Origin: Leptidea sinapis
Taxonomy: Eukaryota > Arthropoda > Insecta > Lepidoptera > Pieridae
Reading direction: 5' to 3'
Length of the DNA: 64,000 nucleotides
NCBI RefSeq assembly: GCF_905404315.1
Contig: NC_066311.1
Coordinates: 7,502,001 to 7,566,000, forward strand
Position 1 is the stretch's first letter. Every line of letters starts with the position of its first letter. The translations under genes and the position numbers were made by a program. Below, piece after piece: positions 33,233 through 44,285 of this stretch. The notes beneath the pieces were generated by a model, which searched no databases, was not told the origin of the DNA, and saw nothing but the letters and a program-made list of their open reading frames with translations.

Positions 33233-33516
33233 ATTTTGTTGGGGGGGGGGGGGGAACGGCCTCCGGTCCTCGACACTAACCTATGCGAGACATAGCGGCA
33301 CTAGGCCGCTACTTCACGCCGGTATTCTGTGCGATGTAGTATACGATGTGTAGTACTAGTGTGGTAAGTAACCCGGACGAGTCTGGCCCGATTGTGCTGA
33401 CGTCATGAGACAGCAGCGTGACTCTCCCACTTTCAAAAAGCCCGTAGTCGCCTCTTACGACACCCTTGGACCTGGGACTACCCTATTCTTTTTACGCCCC
33501 GGGGCAGCACAGGGCA
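33233..33516 (-). promoter_or_regulatory. LINE A 5' untranslated region
   Basis: A G13 run on the plus strand at about 33241-33254 sits directly ahead of the ORF. Further upstream is the GTCGTAAGAGGCGACTA motif, found also at 28772-28800 in another LINE 5' region, within a stem-like GC-rich context. It probably contains the internal promoter of the element (inference). Confidence 0.5.
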
Positions 33517-33690
33517 GGACGTCGTCAGGAGTGTGTGTTGTGAATTAGGGAATCATAGACCAAAATGAATTAGGCGCCACGTGGACAGATTGATGTACTA
33601 TTAGTGTCAAGTGTCAATGTGTCAAGAGTTTCTCGCCGCCTCCGCTGTTCCGCCGCGACCACATTCATTCATCAAATTAATAAAATATAT
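33517..33690 (+). pseudogene. Penelope-like element, right part and 3' region
   Basis: After the duplicated GGACGTC the Penelope frame continues for 17 codons and stops at TGA (33566-33568). The following CCGCCTCCGCTGTTCCGCCG and ATATATCGTGAGTA sequence fits the 3' region of such elements. Confidence 0.6.
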
Positions 33691-34075
33691 ATCGTGAGTA
33701 CCCGTCATAATAATTACAATGTCAAATGTCACTAACATCCGTTTTAAATTTGTTACACGCGTTTACATTTAAAAAAAAAAGTATTTTATTTAAACCTATT
33801 TATAAATTAACACAAAAAATGCTCGGAAAAAATACTAAAGGTTAAAAATCACTTATTTATGTGAGAATCTATTTACTGGGTGAGATATTGCCCAAATCTA
33901 CAGAGCGCGGGTAGGGGTTAACCAATGTGTACATTTGAGGATGAGATATAATGACAAGATGAAAAGTAACCAAGAAAAAAATGGTTCATGCGAGTGGATG
34001 AAATCGAAGTAATATTTTTAGGATAATTTATGTATCCACTGACAGTAAGCAATATATAAGTGGGTGTTATTGAGT
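33691..34075. other. Unassigned AT-rich DNA
   Basis: No gene or repeat recognised. Confidence 0.4.
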
Positions 34076-34077
34076 TC

Positions 34078-34400
34078 AAGGAAGTTTTGAGAGAAGCACG
34101 TTGTGCCATACACGGTCGAATGTTTTCGGCAACTGATGTCTTTTTTCCTTGCTTTCGATAGCCGCCGCCCATCTATCTAGGTATGTTAGGAATGGACTGA
34201 CCGTGGCGAAAGCCGAAACGTTGATCGACTGGTGACCCTGTAGGTATACCAAGAGTTGGAGGTTAATGATGCCTCCCATGATTTTGAAGAGCTGGGTGGC
34301 AATAGCGATAGGCCTGTCGTAAGCCGCAAACTGTCTCTTTTTTTGGATCGAATGAACGTGGTCTGTCTTCCATAAGTCCGGGACCTACGCCTTTTAGAAT
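34078..34400 (-). pseudogene. LINE A internal RT fragment, decayed
   Basis: Matches the minus-strand RT region of LINE A corresponding to 31240-31600 (TTGTGCCATACACG, GCCGCCGCCCATCTAT, CTGGTGACCCT.AGGTATACC) with many substitutions and indels. Only frames of 67 codons remain, reading LLVYLQGHQSINV. Confidence 0.75.
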
Positions 34401-35110
34401 AAAGAGTTAGGTTTTTTATTATTAGCTATTTATGTAGCTACCTTAGTCAAAGATTTTAGCTAGGCAATTAACGTCTGAAAATCATAACGCTATTCATTCG
34501 CATTGATAACATTCATTTTCATAATTTTTTTTACCCGAAATAGCCACGCTATCTATATACAGAATGATTTATAAAAAATATGGAGAATAGATGTCCGTAA
34601 TCTTTGTCTATCCCACTTGAAGACAGGCATGTATGAATATATGTATGCATATATTTCAGTCATATAGACCATATGTACAAAGAAAACATTCGCTCAGATC
34701 CAAATTTATGAAAGATGTATATTATATTATGTTCTGACGAAAAGTACATTCAGTAATAGAAAATTTATATTTCATAAAGTAAAAAGGTTTAGCGTCACAT
34801 ATTTAGATCAAATAATAGCTAAATCCACACCATTGAGATCAGCAACGTTTTACATTATGTTCAATAAGAAGTAAAGAGTTATGACGTCATAAAGAAGTTT
34901 ATGGTGTTTTAATAATTTACGATCTCATTCCGTCGAGCGTGAGTAAACCGAGGCAGGATTAGTAAAACAAGGCCTATCCCTCGGTAGTATCACGTCATCA
35001 CGCAGATGAGATAAAGATTTAAAATTATTACAAATACTTATATTCTTATTTATAGTATCCCATCATAGACCGTAAACTGCTATTTTAATTATTAGTCTTT
35101 GTTAGTTTTT
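34401..35110. other. Unassigned AT-rich DNA
   Basis: Nothing recognised. Confidence 0.4.
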
Positions 35111-35114
35111 TGCA

Positions 35115-35830
35115 AAGAGGATCTAAATACTATGTAAAATAGGCAGGACTGCCCAAGGGTATGTTCCGATATGCACTGCGAGCACTACACAGTGCTATCA
35201 CTGTCGAAAAATTCGTTTTGTTATGGACTGCCAGTATACTGCCGCAGTACCCTAGGGAAATAAATGACGTCATAAATCGCCGCCATATTCTACTGTAAAG
35301 CACTGGCGTTTTCGAGGTAAGGTACTCGCTGTACTTTGATCACGTGATCAGTCAAAACCACTCGAGTGCCTAACTTTTACGCCTAATATTTTTAGTTTGA
35401 CAGTACTCCTACAACAGTTATTCTTTAATGAACTAGAAAACTTTAATACAATAATTTGTATGCTGCGTCAAAAAATGCGGCTGACAGTATACGGGATTGC
35501 GTTCCGTTTTAAATAGTTACCAGTATAACTGGCTATAAGGGAACAGCTTCACAGTATACTAAATTGACGTCCCACTGTGCAGTGGTCGCAGTGCATATCG
35601 GAACATACCCTAAGTAAAAATCGAAATTTAGTTTAGTGTGAAACGTGCAGTCATTTGACATAAGTTTGAAATAGTAATTACAATATGGGAACGAAGCATA
35701 ATCCGGCTAAGTTTGAAAGCGAACGGTTGCTTAAAACGTAGTAGATTTCGGTTATCTCCATTTTTACAAGACTATAGCCGTCATCTGTCCATCTATCGAG
35801 CACTGCATGTTTCATAAAATCGAGTGAATA
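35115..35830 (+). repeat. Repeat X, copy 2, interrupted by MITE M
   Basis: Left piece 35115-35154 (TGCAAAGAGGATCTAAATAC, GGCAGGACTGCC); right piece from about 35611 (TTAGTGTGAAACGTGCAGTC, ATAATCCGGCTAAGTTTGAA). Confidence 0.7.
35157..35610. mobile_element. MITE M, copy 1
   Basis: Inverted termini GGGTATGTTCCGATATGCAC / GTGCATATCGGAACATACCC, continuing as TGCGA.CACT. 454 bp, TAA on the right and CAA on the left. Copy 2 at 42049-42418 has clean TAA duplications. Non-coding. Confidence 0.8.
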
Positions 35831-36049
35831 CCTTTTTTCTAATTTTATTCTTACGATATAGTTTAATGAAGCTACGTCATTAAATGTTTTTTATTGATTA
35901 AATTTTTGAAGTGAAAATTTCTTTAGCATCGTTGTGATTTGAAAGTTAATGAAACGAAAAAACGAGAGAGTAAAAAGGGACAGACACATAAATTCATAAG
36001 ATTTAACGTGGGAGAAAATGAGATAGCAAGCAGTACTGGGCGATAAAAG

Positions 36050-36760
36050 GCATAAAAGGCATTTATTTTCTCAAAATTGATTCCTTTAGAACTCTTTTTG
36101 ATGTCATTTCTTATACTACTAGATACTACTACCACTTCGGAAACAAATGGCGCTCTGAGAGAGAAGAAGCGGCGCAAGAAACTTTTTTTTGCGTTCTTTT
36201 CAATAAAAATATACAATATTGTACAGTCATTTCTATCGCTATAAAATAATCACAATCTAGTCCCAGGCTGTCCGATCATTTAGATATTCAGCAGTGGAGT
36301 ACTAGGATTTACGACAGAGCCATTTTTTTTATAAACATTTAAATTTATTTATAGATAATACCTGAACAGTGGCTGGGACTTTATTGTAGAAGTGTATACA
36401 TTTACCCTTAAAGCTATTATGTATCTTATGAAGCCTACTAGAATTAGTTACAAGCAATCCCTTATTTCTAGTGTTATAATAATGAAAATCACTATTAAGA
36501 GCAAAAAGGTGACGATTTTTGTGAACATATATTAAATTTTCATAAATGTACTGACAATGAACAGTCATAATATTTATTTCTTTAAATTTTTCTTTGAGAG
36601 ACTGTCTATAACCAAGCTGATATATAGCACGAACAGCTCTCTTTTGCAGTGCAAACACTATATCAATGTCAGCAGCATGACCCCATAGTAATATACCGTA
36701 CGTCATGATGCTGTGAAAATAACTAAAGTACACTAATCTAGCGGTCGCAACATTCGTGTA
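36050..36760 (-). pseudogene. LINE C, 3' end with C-terminal coding block
   Basis: The minus frame 36733-36329 (134 codons) reads FALQKRAVRAIYQL, INIMTVHCQYIYEN and FYNKVPATVQ, the C-terminal block after the RT. Downstream to 36050 is the 3' region (AATCTAGTCCCAGGCTGTCC, GCGCTCTGAGAGAGAAGAAG, AAGGCATTTATTTTCTCAAA). 5'-truncated. Other pieces lie at 49980, 51400, 57655 and 61318-61865. Confidence 0.75.
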
Positions 36761-37610
36761 CTCTCTAATCTTTCTAACTGCATATGCTATAACTGCATAT
36801 GATAATAATTGGAGAAAAGATCTTATGTATGACGCAAGTATATCTTAATATATTCTGAAACCAGGAGAACATAAATATGGTAGCGGTGATAGTAATGTCT
36901 TTCATACCGGTTGAAATCATGTGTCATCCTACCAACCAGTTAGAGGTTCATGCACAGTTCAGGTTTCACTTCTGACATGTGTACATTATACGCACGCAAT
37001 TTTCTATTGACAAAATCAAGCAGAAAATATAGTGATAGAAGAAAATCTTATTAAATTTAGCGTTTGTAAGTAATCAACGTAGCGTGCAAAAACATCAGCG
37101 AAAAAAATCTCTTTAGAAGAAAATCCTTGAAACGTTTTGCTATTTTCACATGAATTACGATCTTTAAAGGCGTGGGTAACGCTTACAAAATTAGAGAGTT
37201 GAAATATATATTCGTTGGATTTGCATTATCATTGAACGCAGATTTGTACAGTTTTTCATTTTACTGATATAATCAACTGAATCACATTTTAATTTAAATG
37301 ACATTTTGACATTTAAAAATTTGTAATTTTAATTTCATTATTACATTTATTGACTAGTTATAGATTATATTCATAGAATAATAACGTTCAAAACGATAGT
37401 TTCATTCATAGTTCCTGTCAATATAGAAGTAACAATATAATTAATGTGTGCGTGAGCGTCACGTTATTCGCCAACACGCACACAGACAGCCAAAAAATGT
37501 TGCTAGTGAATAGACATTTCGCTAAATCAGTAAATTATGACTAATAGTAGATTATATCAAAGCAAATTAAAATAAGTTTATTCATGGAATTGAATATGGA
37601 TAGTTTATCC
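36761..37610. other. Unassigned AT-rich DNA
   Basis: No gene or repeat recognised. Confidence 0.4.
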
Positions 37611-37699
37611 ATATTGTTACCCGAGATTCTCGAGGATGCAGAGAACGAATTTAGGATCATATTTGAAATCCAAGATAGCCGATGATTTTGGGGCGATAG

Positions 37700-37812
37700 C
37701 CCTGATCATTATCATCATCACCAGAAAGACGTCCACTGCTGGACCTTTGCCTCCCCCAAAGATTTCCACGACGATCGATCCTGCGCTGCCCTCATCCAAC
37801 GTATTCCGGCTA
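37700..37812 (-). repeat. RTE-type LINE 3' end, 5'-truncated
   Basis: It has the ATCATCATCACCAGAAAGAC 3' tail in reverse, then GTCCACTGCTGGACC and CACGACGATCGATCCTGCGC. These match the fragment at 50319-50521; minus translation gives the usual final block around the VQQW-type codons. Confidence 0.65.
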
Positions 37813-37929
37813 TTCTATATGGTAATGAACACGTACACGAAACACTAGAAAACGTCAGTATATTGATATGTTCATCTACACTGAAATATTAATACGTTGA
37901 ACGCTGCGTGAAAAATCGAGTATTTCCAT

Positions 37930-38030
37930 AACGGCCATGGGACTCACCGGTGAGCCTTCTGTTACTGAACCATTCAAGCCATGGGGGTCACCCGTGAGCC
38001 ATATGTGAGGTTCGTCGAAATATATACCCA
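37930..38030 (+). repeat. Two-unit direct repeat
   Basis: GCCATGGGACTCACCGGTGAGCC at 37933 and GCCATGGGGGTCACCCGTGAGCC at 37978 are two units of a short palindromic motif about 45 bp apart. Resembles subterminal repeats of DNA transposons; not assigned. Confidence 0.45.
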
Positions 38031-38173
38031 CAAGCCACAAGACACATTGCAGCAATCAAATAAAACGCACATGGAAGAGAGCCGCGCGGCCCTGCAGCCC
38101 AACCGGACGGCGTGGCTTGCAAATCCAATAAAAGTTTGTGTGTTTTTTCAAAGTATCAATTTTTTATTCCTAA

Positions 38174-38562
38174 CTAGCTGACCCGACAGACGTTGTACTG
38201 TATATAATAAATAAAATAATGTTTTAATATGAATTTGTAAATAATATATCATAACATCAAAAATTACTTCGTAAAATATGCACCCTGCTGTCGTAATGAA
38301 ATTGTTTCACAGCAGAACTGTGAAACCGTGCGTCAATAAATTCTCTCATAGATATTATGTATGGACACATCAAAGGAAAAACAAATTTGTTGTTTTTATT
38401 TAATTTAGCAGCATTTTTCCTATTTATTCAAATTAATATCCTTTTAAACCTTCTTTGGACTTCCACAGATAATTCAAGACCAAAATTAGCCAAATCGGTC
38501 GAGCCGTTCTCGAGTTTAAGCGAGACTAACGAACAGCAATTCATTTTTATATATATAAAAGA
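38174..38562 (-). mobile_element. Non-autonomous Helitron, inverted
   Basis: Minus-strand copy of the 24355-24725 family: 3' end at CTAG 38174-38177 (next base T in minus sense), 5' TC at 38562-38561 with A outside. 389 bp. Includes the CTCGCT...TGGCTAATTTTGG segment and the TTCTCTCATAG block. Confidence 0.8.
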
Positions 38563-38699
38563 TAAAAGATAATTCCAGTAGAAAATATTATTTTGCTTAT
38601 ATTTTGTTAGTAAAATAAAAATTATAATGAAATATTTATTATAATACTGGGACATAATAGTTTCTTTATCAGCAAGTATATATTTTTTAATTTTATATC

Positions 38700-39072
38700 A
38701 TATATGACACCTTATGGTAATTATGACAATTTTACTATGGCACATGTTTCTAGTATCACATTAATTAATCACCAATAAAATTCAAATTAAAAGAAAATTA
38801 TACTTAAATAATAAAATGCCTGGTTGCGTAGTAAAACTTTGTAAAAATAATACTACAAGAAATAAAAAAGACACTGGGATCACATATAATCAGTAAGTAT
38901 TTTGTATTTTATTAATTTCAATGTAAAATAACACGAATAAGATGTCATTGAGTGTCAAGATTCCACGCGCACATACATATTCTAATAGTTGCAGTAATTA
39001 AAAAGCTGTAGTTCGTAGGTAGGGTGGTATCTAGTTCTAGCGCGGCGGAGACCTATCCTTAATATAAGACCA
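38700..39072 (+). mobile_element. THAP-exon element, copy 2
   Basis: Shares 38815-39072 with 15495-15749, including the exon, the intron start and the right terminal inverted repeat (GTATCTAGTT ... ACCTATCCTTAATATAAG). The left terminal repeat could not be found, so the left edge is uncertain. Confidence 0.5.
38816..38892 (+). pseudogene. THAP-domain first exon, copy 2
   Basis: 77 nt, MPGCVVKLCKNNTTRNKKD with the same spacing and the same donor (CAGTAAGTATT). Differs from the 15497 copy by several substitutions but keeps an open frame and no indel. Confidence 0.6.
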
Positions 39073-39570
39073 TCAATAACAAAAGTTTGTAAATAGATAA
39101 TGTCAGTATCAGCCGTAGCTAATCAAATCACCTTTCAATGACACGTCTCTTACAACGAGAAAGTATTTCATTCAAACGTCGCAACGTTTCCAACTCATTT
39201 CATTCGTTCAATAGCTCGAAATGAGGCGCTCTTTTGTGAACACAATTTGGCTGAGTTATGTTGAGTGATTTCTACGAGTTTTCATATAAAAAAAACCCTT
39301 TGATTTACGCTCGAGAAAACATTAATCGTTTTATGTTCAAGTTAATATAAGAAGAAAGAAAGAATTAGGTACAATAACTCTGCTACATAAAAGTGTATTG
39401 ACTTCGCTTCAATTGCCCTTCAAGGCTTTCAAATTTTTTTTTTTTTCATGTCTGAATGTTTCTAATTAATTACTACTACTACTATTGGATAGTTACTATA
39501 ACGGGATATACATTCGATATTTACTCGTCATTTGTGTTGCATTTTGCCATAAAAAAATATATAATAATAT

Positions 39571-39886
39571 TTTTTAATGAAAATAAGGGACAAGACGAGC
39601 AGGACGTTCAGCTGATGGTAATTGATACTCCCTGCCCATTACAATGCAGTGCCGCTCACGGCTCAGGATTCTTGTAAAAGCCCAAAATTTCTGTATGGCA
39701 CTACAACTGCGCTTATCACCTTAAGACATAAGATGTTAAGTCTCATTTGCCTAGTAATTTCACTAGCTACGGCGCCCTTTAGAGCGAAACACAGTAATGC
39801 TTACACATTACTGCTTCAAGGCGCCATTGTGGTACCCATAATCTAGCCGGCATCCTGTGCAAAGGAGCCTCCCACTACTAGCTTTT
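39571..39886 (-). repeat. Dispersed repeat Z, copy 3
   Basis: Inverted full copy from GAAAATAAGGGACAAGACGA to GCAAAGGAGCCTCCCACT. It directly abuts repeat W at 39888. Confidence 0.75.
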
Positions 39887-39887
39887 A

Positions 39888-40323
39888 GCCGCGACTTCGT
39901 CCCAGTGAAATAGTTACTTAGGGCAGTATTTTTTATTTTTTAATATACTCGCTTTGCAAATAATACACATAGAAACTGCTGTGGTTAATACATTTTTATA
40001 AGCTACCAACTATAGAACTTTCATCCCCCTTTTTCATCTCCACAGGGGTTTTAATTTTAAGAACGCTAGAACAAATATTTGTTTACTTCGTATCAAGTGC
40101 TTAAATACAGTTTCATGCTGTTATCTTCGATAGTGACGACAAACAATCATACAAACTTCCATCCCTATTTCAGCCCCGCCAAGCCTTTTATTGGCGATAA
40201 AGCCTATGTCGTTTCGCAAGCTCTTGTCTATCTCTGTACTAAATTTCATCAAAGTCGTTTCAGTGGTTTAGGCGTGTAAGCCTAACAAACAAACAAACTT
40301 ACATTCACATTTATAATATTATT
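39888..40323 (+). repeat. Dispersed repeat W, copy 1
   Basis: Starts CTAGCTTTTAGCCGCGACTT and ends CATTTATAATATTATTTG; related to 46186-46529. Non-coding; family not named. Confidence 0.6.
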
Positions 40324-40634
40324 TGAAACTTCTATCACTAGACAAAATGTATAATACCATGAATTCCATACAGCTCAAGAAGTACTTAAATCTATTAAAA
40401 TCTAAAAACAGATAAGGTCCATTTAGAACGTGTATACTCAATATAATATAGATTATATTAAAGGTTATGTTTAAGGCTTTAAATATGTAACTTATCTTGA
40501 ATACTGTAAATTATCATTGGGTTTATGAGGTCAGATTATCAGAAGGTAGTTTGAGAACCTTTAGATTTAAGCAAACGACTTATTTACTAATTAGTTTTAT
40601 GATCTATTTCTGCATATAAACATACTAGCTGGCT

Positions 40635-40880
40635 CAATAGTCAGTTGTGGGCATAGTATCTACATATCTACAGTATTTGTATCTACATATTGGTGTGATG
40701 GGCTTGTGTCGCACGCACGACTTGACGAGGCGAGAGGACACTGATTCCAAAATGACAATAATCGTAACTAGAATTAGATTTTTTAATACGATTGTATAAA
40801 AATACGCAATTATTTTTATACTTTAAAGTGCATATTATATCTATTGTTTTGGAATAGTGATTTTGAAGTCGGTTGTTTTT
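40635..40880. repeat. TIR repeat Y, partial copy
   Basis: Right part only: ATAATCGTAACTAGAATTAG, TTGTTTTGGAATAGTGATTT, TTGAAGTCGGTTGTTTTTG. Similar to 63230-63411, including the CGCACGC.CGAC stretch. Confidence 0.6.
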
Positions 40881-41064
40881 GTGTTAAAATTATCTTTATA
40901 ATGATCGTAAGACAACATGTTTATATCAAACCAAGCCGTATCTTCAATTAATTAAATGATCAATTATTATTATAATTAAATTATTATTATTAAAAAAAAA
41001 TATAAAAATTTCCCGCATCACTTTGACGTCTGGCATTCTACAACCGCGCGTTTTGCAAGAAATT

Positions 41065-41260
41065 TCATGCCTCGCACAACCACTTTGTGGTATCAATTAA
41101 CTGCTGCTGTTTCCCCGAACAGACGAACAGATACGACTTAGGGACCTTCAAGAATAAAGCATACTCCCACCTTAAAAGTTGTGTGTTGTGGATGTCCATG
41201 GGTGGTTGCCTCGCCCCTCCCCATCCCGTGAGCCCTTGTCCCCCATATAAAAAATAAAAC
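41065..41260 (+). pseudogene. LINE tail fragment related to LINE A
   Basis: Plus translation gives NRYDLGTFKNKAYSHLK, comparable to GRYDMGTFKKSAY of LINE A. Other residues differ too much for the same family. Confidence 0.5.
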
Positions 41261-41789
41261 CAAAACCCTCTTTGGTTCATTTAGCTCAAAATTAATAAAC
41301 AAAATTTACAAAGTAGCAGCGGTGTGTTTAGAAACAGTAAACTGATAAACAATTTTTTTGGTAATTTTAATAGAGAAATTCGTACCTTTTTTTATTTTCT
41401 TATGTTGAACTCAAGGGCAGCTTCCCTCTCCTACAAGTATATGGTAAGGTATGTCATATTTCGCCGGAAAAACCTGAGCCTAAGAGCCTAATGAGGGATT
41501 CAAAGGCACAAGAAACAAAATACTTCTCTCTCGTGTGACATAAACGAAAAAATACACTTTGTAAGAATAATGTTTCATAAAATTTATCATTATTTTATAC
41601 TTTTACTTTAGTTATTCTAAATAATTTAAATTATAACTTAAAAAAATAAATATACCTACACCAATTACCATAAAATATGTAGACCGTTTAACAATATAAC
41701 CCACCCAGCTGTAATGATATCTTTACAAAATATCCGAAAATTTCGTAACAATTGCATTTAGAAATTTGATGCCAATCGACATGTAGTTT

Positions 41790-42500
41790 CCTCCAAACAA
41801 GTCGACATTGACCTAGCGAAACTCTAAGAAAAAAGTGATTCACTCGATTGTATGAAACGTGCAGTAATTGATAGATTGACAGATGACGGCTATAATAATG
41901 TAAGAAACGGAGATAGTCGATACACACTACGTTTTAAGCAACTGTTCAATTTCAAACTTAGCCGGATTATACTCGGACTAATCGCCATACTGTAATTACT
42001 AATATTTCAAACGTATGTCAAATCACTCCACGTTTCATACTAAACTAAGGGTATGTTCCGATATGCACTGCGACCACTGTACAGTGTGACGTCAATTTAG
42101 TATACTATGAAGCCGTTCCTTTATAGCCAGTTATACTGGTTACTATTTAAAACGGAACGCAATCCCGTATACTGTCTATTATATTGTAGTTCATTAAAAA
42201 GGCTGTTGTTGGAGTACTGTCAAATTAAAAATATAAGGCGTAAACGTTAGGCACTCGAGTGGTTTTGAATGATCACTCACAGTAGAATATGGCGGCGATT
42301 TTTGACGTTATATATTTCCCTAGGGTACTGCGGCAGTATACTGGCATTCCATAACGGAACGAATTTTTCTACACTGATAGCGCTGTGCAGTGCTCGCAGT
42401 ACATATCGGAACATACCCTAAATTTCATTTAGTTTTTACATAGGCAGTCCCGCCACTTATTAGGTAGTACTTACATCCTCTTTGGTGACGAAGGTCATTG
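41790..42500 (-). repeat. Repeat X, copy 3, interrupted by MITE M
   Basis: Inverted relative to 16090-16415: GATTGTATGAAACGTGCAGT at 41848, ACGTTTCATACTAAAC ending before the MITE, and GGCAGTCCCGCC ... CATCCTCTTTG after it. Confidence 0.7.
42049..42418. mobile_element. MITE M, copy 2
   Basis: 370 bp with inverted termini GGGTATGTTCCGATATGCAC / GT.CATATCGGAACATACCC and exact TAA duplications at 42046-42048 and 42419-42421, suggesting PIF/Harbinger ancestry. Shares most of its interior with copy 1, in inverse orientation. Confidence 0.82.
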
Positions 42501-43070
42501 AAGTGTATTAAGTAGCATGGAAAGCCAAAAATGACGAAAACGAAGAATATTTTCTTACTCAGTGAAAAGAAGTCGTTAAATAAAAAAAATGTTGTGCATA
42601 CTACTGCTTTTGTTAAAAATGTTTATGTGATTAAGGTTACCATAACTTAAACGACTTTTGATATCACATATATGGGAATGGAATGACCGCCCTCAGGGTA
42701 TTAAGTTGATAAATATTATTGTAATGAGCTTATATTTAAAAAAGCCTGCTGAGTTTTTTTTCAGGTATGCGGTATACATTTTCATATAGTAATTCATTTT
42801 AAATATTGAAATATGAATTTACTTTTCCTATCCGCTATGCACAAAATCTCACTTCATAAATAATTTACAAACACCTTTTCGTCTTCGTAATTATTGATAA
42901 CAATTTTCCATTTATAGAACAATTTTCCAACGAAATACAAGGGTTTTAACTTCACTAATTATCGCAATCTGTTTCAAACGCTTTAAGCTCTAGAGATCTC
43001 TTGAAACTTCTCTTTCATACGGAAAGAAGCTCTTAAATCATTTTTATAATCAACGAGACCTAAACTAAAA
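42501..43070. other. Unassigned AT-rich DNA
   Basis: Nothing recognised. Confidence 0.4.
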
Positions 43071-43074
43071 ATTT

Positions 43075-43260
43075 ATGAACGATACGGGACTCGAACCCGC
43101 GACCTCTCGCTTTCCGTGTGGTTGTGGTAGGTTATTGCTACACGTTAAACTGAAAGAGTTGAACAAAGCATACAAGATTTATCAACGAGACGTCACTCGA
43201 ACGGTTGGCTCAGTTGGATGAGCGCTCGCACGAAACGCGTGAGGCCGCATCGTTCATAAA
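43075..43260. repeat. Head-to-head pair of tRNA-like SINE pieces
   Basis: Minus strand at 43075-43122: tRNA 3' half with B box (GGGTTCGAGTCCCG). Plus strand at 43190-43260: A box (GGTTGGCTCAGTTGGATGAGC) and a shortened 3' half lacking the B box. Between them is the GAGTTGAACAAAGCATACAA spacer also found before the 21025 copy. Confidence 0.6.
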
Positions 43261-43494
43261 CTTTGTTTTCAAATTTTATTTTTGTAATTAATCCGAGAAA
43301 TGAGGGTTAAACATTACCAGAAATGAGGGGTTACATTAAAAACATAACAAAATTTCTTATTTAGCAGGCTTCGTCAGGCTCGCTAGTATAGCATTGCTTG
43401 TGGCGAGGTCAAGGAAGGAGTCGCTTTCTTCTTTACGATATAGATTATGTATCATATTTGTAAACGGACACTGCTTGTGGTGCCTGGCTGTTCC

Positions 43495-43670
43495 TAATAT
43501 CGAAAACTTGAACCATGTTCACAGAGCACTGGGTCCCAGACAATTCGAGCTGATCTGCGTTGCACGCTGTCAAATGGATCGAGCTGATACTGAGGTGTGC
43601 CAGACCACAGATGACAGCAATACTCCATATGTGGCCGGACCTGCGCATTGTAGAGCGCTAGAATTTTTTG
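43495..43670 (-). pseudogene. LINE A fragment (post-RT region)
   Basis: Matches LINE A 30500-30660: minus frame 43682-43494 reads ILALYNAQVRPHMEYCCHLW and YQLDPFDSVQRR. Confidence 0.8.
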
Positions 43671-43769
43671 TAAAAACTCCATGGCGTATTTTACATCAAG
43701 TTAACCCTCGATTGTGTTTCTTGTAAAGTTATACGTTTTCACAATAATAATTACAATACCCATATTATA

Positions 43770-43925
43770 TGTTTCCATGACGATACGACATGGGCACCAT
43801 CAAAAAAGCGCGTACACTTTCCCAAAAGACCAGCAACACTCCTGTGATCCCTTTGACGGCGGTGATCACTTAACTTCATGTGATTCGTTTCGTTATATGC
43901 TCCTCTTCAATAGAAAAAGTAATAC
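43770..43925 (+). pseudogene. LINE A tail fragment, inverted to its neighbour
   Basis: Plus-strand GACGATACGACATGGGCACC, AAAAAGCGCGTACACTTTCC and GGCGGTGATCACTTAAC match the family tail; many changes. Confidence 0.65.
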
Positions 43926-44177
43926 TTAAGTCTACGCATGTAATAACTTGAATTAGATACGTTTTATAATATCGCACATCAATATGAACCCCGGAGCGCC
44001 GACGATGAGAATGGCATATCGTTACGTGTTAGATCAATTACACGAACTCATTCGTCGCCTCAATATCGTCAGACAATAATCATACCTTGTCTGAATCATA
44101 TATTATCATACTATCTTCTTCCCGCGACTTCAACCGCGTTATATTCGTATCATGCTCCTTCAGCTCTTTCTCTCCTT

Positions 44178-44285
44178 CCCACAAGGTCCGAGGTTCGAGT
44201 TTCCTTAGGAGACGCCCCGCGACTGTAGTTGTGTAGTCTTTGCGGCCTCCACGGCCCACGTTCTATGTCGCTGTATTTTTCTGCA
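44178..44285 (+). repeat. LINE 3'-region fragment shared with 2160-2240
   Basis: CGAGGTTCGAGTTTCCTTAG, GACGCCCCGCGACTGTAGTT and GCGGCCTCCACGGCCCACGT match the reverse complement of 2160-2240 closely. Confidence 0.7.

Larger units (their letters stand above)
30081..33516 (-). mobile_element. LINE A, full-length non-LTR retrotransposon
   Basis: A 3436-bp unit on the minus strand with 7-bp target duplications GGACGTC on both sides. It has a 5' region of about 284 bp (including a C13 run just before the ATG, minus sense), one long ORF, and a short 3' region ending in an A-rich tail. It sits inside the Penelope endonuclease fragment. Nine shorter pieces of the family are scattered through the window. 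The complete ORF and matching duplications indicate a recent insertion. Confidence 0.88.
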
